Source: Acanthosepion esculentum
Lineage: Eukaryota > Mollusca > Cephalopoda > Sepiida > Sepiidae
Assembly: GCA_964036315.1 (NCBI GenBank)
Contig: OZ038485.1
Span: 98,461,727-98,525,726, forward strand
DNA length: 64,000 bases
Reading direction: 5' to 3'
In this document: piece after piece, positions 56,204-64,000 of the stretch
Layout: every line of letters begins with the position of its first letter
How positions within the stretch are numbered: position 1 is the stretch's first letter
Program-made: the position numbers and the translations under genes
The notes under the pieces: model-generated
What the model was told of the DNA's origin: nothing
What the model saw: only the letters and a program-made list of their open reading frames with translations
Databases searched by the model: none

Positions 56204-56384
56204 CTTGATAAAGTCCGGAGGGCAAAAAAGCCGAAACGGAATGATAATAGTGTTGTGGCCAATTAATTGATTAAGATATAACAAAACAAGATAAATAGTG
56301 TATTGAACAAAGTGTTTTACATGACTTAGGAGTGTGTGTCGGTTGACCATCGTTCAGTCTGTATCACTGTCAATATTTAACAGC

Positions 56385-56600
56385 CCCCACCCCCACGAGG
56401 GATATATGTGACACATAGCCGAGCTTTTACGTGGGTCATCCGAGCCTGTAGGCTCGGCCAAAAATTCGCTGTAGAACCCGCATAAAGGGGTTAGAGTCTG
56501 TCTACCTCCCGGGACGAAACTCTGCCCTTCGACACAGCCTCGTCCGGGCTCCTCTCTGCCTTGGGTTGAGAGTTCGACAGGTGCTGCGAACAGTCACAGC
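56385..56600 (+). repeat. Hairpin-rich interspersed repeat, copy 4
   Basis: Hairpins: ccgagcctgtaggctcgg, gggacga ... tcgtccggg with an inner tctgcccttcgacaca, and an eroded third. It is preceded by tcactgtcaatatttaacag and followed by a near-identical junction and copy 5. Confidence 0.75.
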
Positions 56601-56619
56601 CTCGGAAGAACAATCTATA

Positions 56620-56840
56620 TCACCGTTATATTTAACACCCCCCACTTGCGTCGTATGTGTCACAAGGCCGAGTTTATCGTGGGTTCTCCGAGCCCGTCGG
56701 CTCGGCCAAAAATATTCTCTTCGAACGCGTATAAACAGGTTCAGGGCCTATCTACCTTCCCGAACGAAACTTTGCCGTTCGGCAAAGCCTCGTCCGGGTT
56801 CCTTTCCGCCAAGGCGGAGAGTTTGACAGTATTGAACGGT
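56620..56840 (+). repeat. Hairpin-rich interspersed repeat, copy 5
   Basis: Three good hairpins: 56688-56705 (ccgagc/gctcgg), 56759-56798 (cccg-acga ... tcgt-cggg outside, ctttgcc/ggcaaag inside with a gttc loop) and 56805-56818 (tccgcc-aa-ggcgga). It ends gagtttgacag. Tandem with copy 4. Confidence 0.8.
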
Positions 56841-57234
56841 CTATATCACTGTCCCATCCGAGGCTTACTTTTCCTACTATTTTATAGTAAGTGGAAGAGT
56901 CCATAATAGACTCATTAGAGGGAAGGCACCACAACATATGGCGACAAAGATATTGACAATAGTCAGTGTGTAAATAATGATAACAAAAATTCAGGTAGAA
57001 ATCATTATTGTGCTTTAATTTCTGAGACAAGCTCACATTTTGACTGGATATTGATTCCTGTAAGTTGATTTCTTTTTTTTTTTTTTGCAAAAAAACAAAC
57101 TATTTCAATTTAAAGAACACTTTATTCAATTAAAAAAATCTCTTTTAACAATGGTTGAATGAGTACCCCGCAAAATGTCACCGCTTATCCGAATATACGA
57201 GAGAGTCCAAATGTTTCATAAGTGAGTACGTGAT
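56841..57234. other. Unassigned stretch
   Basis: No element recognised. T run at 57071-57085. Confidence 0.5.
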
Positions 57235-57600
57235 TTGATTTGGTTTGTTTTGTTTTATGGCATATCAATCTCAATGGGTCATTTAATACCGACAACTTTT
57301 TTCCTGGTAATATTTTTGTTTTGTCAAAAATCTATTTCTGGTAATATTTTTTTTTTCAAAAACGTATTGTTGGTAATATTTTTTTTTCCTTCAAAAATTT
57401 ATTTCTGGTGATAATATTTTTACAAAGTATTTCTGGTATTAAAACATATTTTTAAACTTTCATAATGCTTTTTACCTTAGCTTCAGAGTTAACTATTTGC
57501 CCATAGCTTTGACCCTAACAGGTGATACCACCCCGGGTCAGGGTGGACCTGGAAACACCAGCAATTAAGAGGCAGTTCAACGCTCTTCAAAGCCTCCTGA
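57235..57600 (-). mobile_element. SINE-tailed minisatellite element, short copy
   Basis: On the plus strand it starts ggtttgttttgttttatggc (complement of the 3' tail at 48500), then holds four or five diverged 29-bp units (57300-57445; tttctggtaatattttt), then ttaactatttgcccatagct and acaggtgataccacc, the complement of the 5' part at 47630-47720. Confidence 0.7.
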
Positions 57601-58419
57601 TCAGAGGCCTTGCTGTTGGACGTAGTTTATCGTCTTACCCTGGACGCGGATGTAGTTTATCGTCATACCCAGGACGGTTGAGTACGTGATAGCGAATCCC
57701 AGCAACAAAATAGTTTGTAAGCTGACAAACGCACCGCTGAAATATCACCTTCCCTGTACACTTCACCCAACCCAATGATCAATATCAAAATTGATGTCAA
57801 ACCAAACAAAGCCAAAAGCATCCTACGATGTTCCATTACATGGGACGATCTTTCCATACGTCAAAGATGACTGGGATGGTTTCTGATTTTACATGGCGGA
57901 TGTAACTCTTTCAGCGTTCTTTAAAAATATAGAATCAGGAAAAAAAACTTTGTTCGTCTCTGGGTGGATTATTACAAGCAAGGGAGGGTTTATTTTTTCC
58001 AATATAAAAATATCGACACATCTCGTACAGCAAGCATTAGTTCACGTTAGAACATTCTGCGCCGTGGTTTTCTCGGCAGAATCAGATTTCTATTTGCTCA
58101 AATCTCTTCGTCATCTAGGAAGGTGATTGTACTTTATTCTCTACCATATAGGAAGACTGATATTACGCAACATTTTAATACTCTTTTCTTTGTCTCTAAC
58201 GAAATTTGTCTGTTCCTTAATACTTTGCTTCGCTTTTGGAAGGCAACGTTCGCTATCACGTTATTTTAGTATCGCACTTTTCAGCTTCTGTTAAAACACT
58301 TCCCAGTTATTTAAATTGTTCTATTTGCTTGATTTAGGTATCTGCAATTTGTAATTTGCACGTTGGGCTGTCTCAACCATAAACACCACAGAAAAGCATA
58401 AGGTAATGTACAGTGCTGA
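57601..58419. other. Unassigned stretch with one hydrophobic small frame
   Basis: A 27-bp near-duplication (gtagtttatcgtcttaccct and gtagtttatcgtcatacccag) lies at 57618-57675. A minus-strand frame at 57663-57857 starts MERSSHVMEHRRMLLALFG and continues with a hydrophobic SILILIIGLG segment, like a signal anchor; it is only 64 codons and has no other support. Confidence 0.4.
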
Positions 58420-59022
58420 AAACCAGTGGAAGATCCATGAAAACCACCGGAATATCCGTGAAAACCACCGGAATATCCGGGAAAAACCACTGGAAGATCC
58501 GAGAAAACGACCGGAAGATCCGGGAAAACTGCTGGAAGATCCAGGAAAGCCACTGGAAGAAACGCGAAAAACCACTGGAAGATCCGGGAAAACCACTAGA
58601 AGATCCACAAAATCCACCGAAAGATCCTGGAGAACCACTGAAAGATCCGGGAAAACTGCCGGAAGATCCGGAAAAACCACTGGAAGATCCAGAAAAACAA
58701 CCGAAAGATCTGGAAAAACCACTGGATGATGCAGGGAAACCACCGGAAGATCCGGGAAAACCACGGGAAGATCCATAAAAACCACCGAAAGATTCATGAA
58801 AACGACTGGAAGATATAGGAAAACCATCGGAAGATCCGGGAAAACTACTGGAAGATCCAGGAAAACCACTGGAATTTCCGGGAAAATCACCGGAAGATCC
58901 GGGAAAACCACTGGAAGATCCAGAAAAAAACACCGGAACGTCCGGGAAAACCACTGGCAGATTCAGAAAAACCACTGAAAGATCCGGGAAAACCGCTGGA
59001 AGATCCAAGAAATCTATCTTCA
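58420..59022. repeat. 21-bp minisatellite, about 29 copies
   Basis: The unit is ccactggaagatccgggaaa with one further a. Since 21 is divisible by three, frames stay open on both strands: plus-strand readings such as KTTGRSG, minus-strand readings such as FPDLPVV and SSGFPGS (minus frames of 216 and 196 codons). The unit variants are mostly transitions with no bias that would show protein selection by eye. I treat it as non-coding. Confidence 0.9.
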
Positions 59023-60048
59023 TGATTTGGTATCAAGCACTCTTTACAAAATATCAGAAATAACAGGAACTTACACTTTTTCGAGATGATATGACACCCA
59101 GAACCACGCTAATAGCTTGTTAGAGAAATTTAAGATTTCTCGGTTTTCAGTGAATTGATGTTGATAAAGCCTTTCCTAGTTTTTTTGCACAATATGAAAA
59201 TACCATTGTTGGATTTTTATTATTCTGTGTAACGTCCTTTATTTTTACTAGTCTAGAAGCCGCCCTTCGGGTGGACTTTAGGCTAGCTCCTTTTGCCTTT
59301 TACCCTCAGAGTCTTATGTACGTAAAAGTTATAAGAATTTAGAAATAATAAAATTATTTTATCTTTATTCGACCCCTTAATTCGGCATAATCTTTCTTCG
59401 CATACGCAACCCATCTCCGTAGTTTTTTACATTTATTTTGCGCTCAATTTTTATTTCCTTTTAAAATCACCATTCTTTATGATCCCTTCACATAAAGTCA
59501 CTCTTAAAATATAATGGGGAACCCGAACTAAGTAATATTTCGAATACGTCATAGTACACGTTCTAGAAAAATAAAAAAAACTCATGAGCAACGTACCGTG
59601 TCTGCTTGTGTTTTTATTAAGGTTTAATTAGACGATATGAAATGCATTTGCGACCAAAAGCGAAACTAAATTTAAACCTTTAATAAAGAATTATTTTTAA
59701 ACCTTTCACATTGTTCGATATTTAAATTTAACTTTAAATTAGTTATTTATTTAATTTTCAATCGCGTGTAACTACAGTAGTTACTCACTGTTGCTTCACG
59801 TTGTTTATGATTCACTGAGATCGAAGAACGGACGGACAGACGGACTCGCGTTCACTGCGCTTTATTTATAGAGAGTTTCACATTCGACAGTTTTTGCATT
59901 CTCCTATCTCTCTTCTCCCCAAGATCTCCTTCTTCATTATGCGTCCAAGAAATTGTCTTTTCTCGATTCTGAGTAGACGTCTTACTTTCTTTTTAATTCA
60001 AATTCAAAATATCATAATATCCTTGTGTAACTGTTACGGCTAAGCTAT
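59023..60048. other. Unassigned stretch
   Basis: AT-rich, nothing recognised. A short gggtggactttaggctagc lies near 59271. Confidence 0.55.
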
Positions 60049-60543
60049 ACTGGGTTTGATCAAAAAGTATTGGGACTTGTGCTATATAAATAAAACTACA
60101 GTACGTATCTATTCGCCATTTAATCTCCTTCAAAGTAGTCCCATTCCGAAGCCATACACATTATCCAGTGTCGTTTCCATTGATGGAAGCATTACTGGAA
60201 CTTCTGCCTCAACGCTTCTCTTGGGTTGTCTTGACTTCTTGGAATTTTGTCCGTTTCAAGTAGGATTTGATTTTGAATGGGGAATAGTCGCAAGGGTGGT
60301 TGTCAGACCTGGGGAATGTTGTCCTTGGTCAAAACCTGCTGCACAAACCAGGGTCACTAATGGAAATTCAGTGATGTGTTGAGACGTCCACACTCTATAC
60401 ATTTTTCTTCCAAGCACGGCTAAAAGCAACGCATGTGTGCATGCGCGACAGAGTTCAAGGTTAATCTGTGCCAAGCAGTTTTCACTCTGTGTACTTAGAC
60501 TCCATTACCATAGCAACTGGTCTCGATATTTTTGACCAGACCA
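60049..60543 (-). mobile_element. Mariner-like element, deletion derivative
   Basis: Inverted ends: left gggtttgatcaaaaagtatt and right gatatttttgaccagacc. The minus strand near the left end gives WKRHWIMCMASEWDYFEGD then stop, the C terminus of a mariner transposase (R-W ... C-x-x-x-x-G-x-YFEGD). The rest of the interior shows DQGQHSPGL-type debris near 60300-60330. About 495 bp against a usual 1.3 kb. Confidence 0.65.
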
Positions 60544-61064
60544 CGTACAAACAACGGTAAGTAATATTTCCATAATTAAGCTCAGTTTAGACGATGAATT
60601 TCAGAACATGAATTAGGAATGAACTTTGACCAAGAATAATTCATCAGCTTAAGACATGAAGATTTAGTAAAGGTGGTGGGGGCGACTCGTTGATTGTTCT
60701 TTTGTTTGTGTGTCAGACTATACAGTGTACTTTACAATGACTGGAAAATAAGTCATAAATACTGAAGGTCGTTGTTGTGTATTATTAAATATTCCTAAAT
60801 AATTAGGTTGTGACGATTAGCCATTTCCAAACCAGGATATGTCGAGAGCATTCCTATAAATCGTGATATGTTAATTATTCTAGGTTTTAACTAAGAGAGA
60901 AACAGCAAAATAATTTAGAAGAAGACGAAGAAAAATGGATTTAATTATGGAAAAAAAATTCTTCTTTTTTTTTTTGACTTCGTCATTTTCTGCTGTCTGA
61001 TTCCTTCCTTTTTTTATTTCTTTTCACATCTCAATTTTCTCGTTCTTTCTGTTTTCCATAATTC
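60544..61064. other. Unassigned stretch
   Basis: Nothing recognised. It becomes pyrimidine-rich at its right end. Confidence 0.55.
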
Positions 61065-62223
61065 AATTCATTCATTCATTCATTCATTCTTCTTCTTCTT
61101 CTTCTTCTTCTTCTTCTTCTTCTTCTTCTTCTTCTTCTTCTTCTTCTTCTTCTTCTTCTTCTTCTTCTTCTTCTTCTTCTTCTTCTTCTTCTTCTTCTTC
61201 TTCTTCTTCTTCTTCTTCTTCTTCTTCTTCTTCTTCTTCTTCTTCTTCTTCTTCTTCTTCTTCTTCTTCTTCTTCTTCTTCTTCTTCTTCTTCTTCTTCT
61301 TCTTCTTCTTCTTCTTCTTCTTCTTCTTCTTCTTCTTCTTCTTCTTCTTCTTCTTCTTCTTCTTCTTCTTCTTCTTCTTCTTCTTCTTCTTCTTCTTCTT
61401 CTTCTTCTTCTTCTTCTTCTTCTTCTTCTTCTTCTTCTTCTTCTTCTTCTTCTTCTTCTTCTTCTTCTTCTTCTTCTTCTTCTTCTTCTTCTTCTTCTTC
61501 TTCTTCTTCTTCTTCTTCTTCTTCTTCTTCTTCTTCTTCTTCTTCTTCTTCTTCTTCTTCTTCTTCTTCTTCTTCTTCTTCTTCTTCTTCTTCTTCTTCT
61601 TCTTCTTCTTCTTCTTCTTCTTCTTCTTCTTCTTCTTCTTCTTCTTCTTCTTCTTCTTCTTCTTCTTCTTCTTCTTCTTCTTCTTCTTCTTCTTCTTCTT
61701 CTTCTTCTTCTTCTTCTTCTTCTTCTTCTTCTTCTTCTTCTTCTTCTTCTTCTTCTTCTTCTTCTTCTTCTTCTTCTTCTTCTTCTTCTTCTTCTTCTTC
61801 TTCTTCTTCTTCTTCTTCTTCTTCTTCTTCTTCTTCTTCTTCTTCTTCTTCTTCTTCTTCTTCTTCTTCTTCTTCTTCTTCTTCTTCTTCTTCTTCTTCT
61901 TCTTCTTCTTCTTCTTCTTCTTCTTCTTCTTCTTCTTCTTCTTCTTCTTCTTCTTCTTCTTCTTCTTCTTCTTCTTCTTCTTCTTCTTCTTCTTCTTCTT
62001 CTTCTTCTTCTTCTTCTTCTTCTTCTTCTTCTTCTTCTTCTTCTTCTTCTTCTTCTTCTTCTTCTTCTTCTTCTTCTTCTTCTTCTTCTTCTTCTTCTTC
62101 TTCTTCTTCTTCTTCTTCTTCTTCTTCTTCTTCTTCTTCTTCTTCTTCTTCTTCTTCTTCTTCTTCTTCTTCTTCTTCTTCTTCTTCTTCTTCTTCTTCT
62201 TCTTCTTCTTCTTCTTCTTCTTC
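61065..62223. repeat. (ATTC)n then a perfect (TTC)379 array
   Basis: A short ATTC run (61065-61086) is followed by TTC without a single interruption from 61087 to 62223: 1137 bp, 379 units. The minus strand is pure GAA. The long frames of poly-Glu and poly-Lys on the minus strand are read-through. Confidence 0.99.
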
Positions 62224-62929
62224 TCTTTTGCTTTCGACATTTTCTTTTCTAGCTGTTTTTTCATACTTACTCTCTTCTTTCTTTTCCGTTCTGCTTATAT
62301 TTGTTTTTGTTTTTTTTTTACGCAGAAGTATAGAAGGTGAAAATAAGGAAAGGAGAAAAAGAATGAGGGAAAAAGATACCGAAGAAAATGGCGAAGTCAA
62401 AGAAGAAAAAAACATACAAGAAGCATAACAAAAAGTATGAGAACGAGAATTGATTGAAGCATGGAAAAAAGAAAGAACGAGTTACTGTAGACGTTTCTCT
62501 CTTTTTCCCCATAACTCAATCAATTTGAAATAACAAAAAAAGAATGAAAGAAAGAAACAAATACAGTCGAAAAAGAAGAACAAACAAAAAGAAGAACAGA
62601 TTGATGGATAAAAACAGAGAAGACTGGAAAAGGGAGAAAGAATAAAAGAAAGGAGCCAGGAGCAGATGCAAAACAAATAAGGAAGGCAAAGAAAGAAAAA
62701 AGCATACAAGAAGAAGAAGAATGAATAAATAAATTGGGGGACTTGAAAAAGAAAACAAAAAGGGTGAAAGCTGCAGATACAGAAGAAAATGGTAAAAGAA
62801 AAGATGATGCAGAAGAAAATGACGAACGCAAGAATAAGAAAAAGAAGACGAAACGATGGAAAAGGAATTGAAAAGGGGAAAGAGAGAAAGATGTATACGG
62901 AGAAATGATAATGAAAGTTGAATCAGAAG
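62224..62929. other. Purine-rich flank
   Basis: The plus strand is A/G-rich with scattered GAAGAA and AAAG words. No gene recognised. Confidence 0.6.
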
Positions 62930-63540
62930 AGATATGTGTAAGAGGGTAGAAGAAGAAAAAGAAATATTTGCAAATGGGAAGAAGAAGAAGAAGAAGAAGA
63001 AGAAGAAGAAGAAGAAGAAGAAGAAGAAGAAGAAGAAGAAGAAGAAGAAGAAGAAATATATGTAAGTGGGTTGGAAGGAGGAAGAAAATCAAACTCGTGA
63101 TGAAAGAGAAAATATAAAGGGAAAGGAAGAGGAAGTAACAAATGAGGAAACAGAAGAATAAGAAGAGATATTTGTGTTAGAAGAAGAAGAAGAAGAAGAA
63201 GAAGAAGAAGAAGAAGAAGAAGAAGAAGAAGAAGAAGAAGAAGAAGAAGAAGATATGTGTAGGAAGAAGAAAAGACACATGTGCAAGACAAAAAATTTTG
63301 AATGAGATAAAGAAAGAAAAAAAAGAAAAAAGGAAGAAAATCAAAACCGGAATGAAAGAGAAAATATAAAGGGAGATGAAGGATAAAGTAACAAACGAGA
63401 AAACAGAAGAAGAAGAGATATATGGAAGAAGAAGAAGAAGAAGAAGAAGAAGAAGAAGAAGAAGAAGAAGAAGAAGAAGAAGAAGAAGAAGAAGAAGAAG
63501 AAGAAGAAGAAGAAGAAGAAGAAGAAGGAGAAGACGATGA
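62930..63540. repeat. Higher-order array: (GAA)n alternating with a fixed spacer
   Basis: Pure GAA runs lie at 62978-63055 (26 units), 63179-63252 and 63425-63527. The spacers between them share ggaagaaaatcaaa, gaatgaaagagaaaatataa, agtaacaaa and agaagagatat, giving a period of about 240 bp. The GAA strand is opposite to that of the 61-kb array. Confidence 0.9.
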
Positions 63541-64000
63541 TGACAGACGAGTAAGCAAATGAAATAAATTTAGGAAAAAAGAATAGAACCAAAGAAAAAG
63601 ATTAGTGATGTAACAAAATAATCACTGAACGAATAACTATATCAAGAGCAACAAAAGACAGGAAGTTGTGGAGAGACATCATCACTGATATCCTGAAAAG
63701 GGAGTGAGATAGATGGACAGAAAAAGAGAGAAAACGCGCGCGAGATATGGCTGAGTCACTGTTTTTAGGAAACAGGCGGGAAATTTTAACACGTGCGACA
63801 CAGTGTTGTTTATGTCTGCGATAGGGGAAGCCTTTAGTGACGTGTTTATTCGTGTTTGTTATTCTTGTGGACGGTATGTGCGGCTGTCAACGTAACCACA
63901 TTTGGAGGTGGGGACAGGGGGGGCGACGCACCAGTGAGAAGAGCTGAGCGAGAGGGAGGTTGTAGATTTACACACTTTCTTGCGATTAATCTGTCTGCTA
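63541..64000. other. Less repetitive, GC-richer end of the window
   Basis: It contains gcgcgcg at 63736-63742, several CpG and a gggacagggggggcg stretch. No frame over 60 codons and no motif that fixes a promoter. It could be the edge of a host locus; that is a guess. Confidence 0.35.

Noticed and set aside
58321..59023. Collagen-like protein with GFPGS repeats
   Set aside because: All frames of the 21-bp minisatellite are open; no Gly-x-y periodicity, signal peptide or transcript evidence.
61080..62415. Frames of about 390-440 codons of poly-Lys or poly-Glu on the minus strand
   Set aside because: They are read-through of a pure trinucleotide array; the short flanks have no domain.

Overview
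The window looks like repeat-dense intergenic or intronic DNA of a eukaryote, most likely a metazoan and plausibly a mollusc such as a cephalopod. The taxon is an inference from the mix of Penelope-like elements (PLEs), several non-LTR families, mariner/Tc1 remnants, tRNA-derived SINEs and very long microsatellites; nothing in the window proves it. I recognise no intact host gene. Most open frames are short, or are read through simple repeats on both strands. The coding traces I can name all come from mobile elements, and nearly all are broken by stops, frameshifts or deletions.

Layout. 0-3.5 kb: a LINE 3' end next to a PLE fragment, the first copy of a hairpin-rich repeat, and the 3' half of a non-LTR retrotransposon with a zinc-knuckle and endonuclease-like C terminus. 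4.8-6.6 kb: three LTR remnants alternating with Ty3-type pol tails; the third LTR carries a hairpin-repeat insertion. 7.5-9.9 kb: a MITE, SINEs and a LINE end. 10.5-15.8 kb: a purine tract and a TTTC higher-order array. 16.8-20.5 kb: an RT remnant that runs into a 35-residue tandem array derived from RT, then two more LINE fragments, one split by a SINE. 20.5-28.3 kb: TA arrays, mariner pieces and a 2.26-kb foldback element holding a GIY-YIG reading frame. 29-30.1 kb: a TATC higher-order array. 30.6-34.3 kb: PLE termini in opposed orientations, SINEs and a transposon deletion derivative. 34.4-42.4 kb: LINE, a possible LTR element, the longest PLE (RT plus GIY-YIG, minus strand) and a duplicated LINE endonuclease region. 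43-50.4 kb: RT fragments between direct repeats, mariner remnants, and a SINE-tailed element with a 29-bp internal minisatellite. 50.6-60.5 kb: three more hairpin repeats, more SINE/PLE/RT pieces, a 47-bp and a 21-bp minisatellite, and two related MITEs. 61-63.5 kb: a perfect 379-unit TTC/GAA array, then a GAA higher-order array. The last 450 bp are less repetitive and richer in GC.

Themes. (1) PLE termini repeatedly carry a short motif resembling a minimal hammerhead ribozyme core; several copies differ by changes that keep the stems. (2) A hairpin-rich repeat of about 200 bp has five copies, with compensatory differences in its stems and one 17-bp target-site duplication. (3) A composite SINE-tailed element carries a variable 29-bp minisatellite. 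(4) Several microsatellites form higher-order arrays in which fixed spacers of roughly 55-170 bp alternate with simple-repeat runs. Identity figures were judged by eye, not computed.
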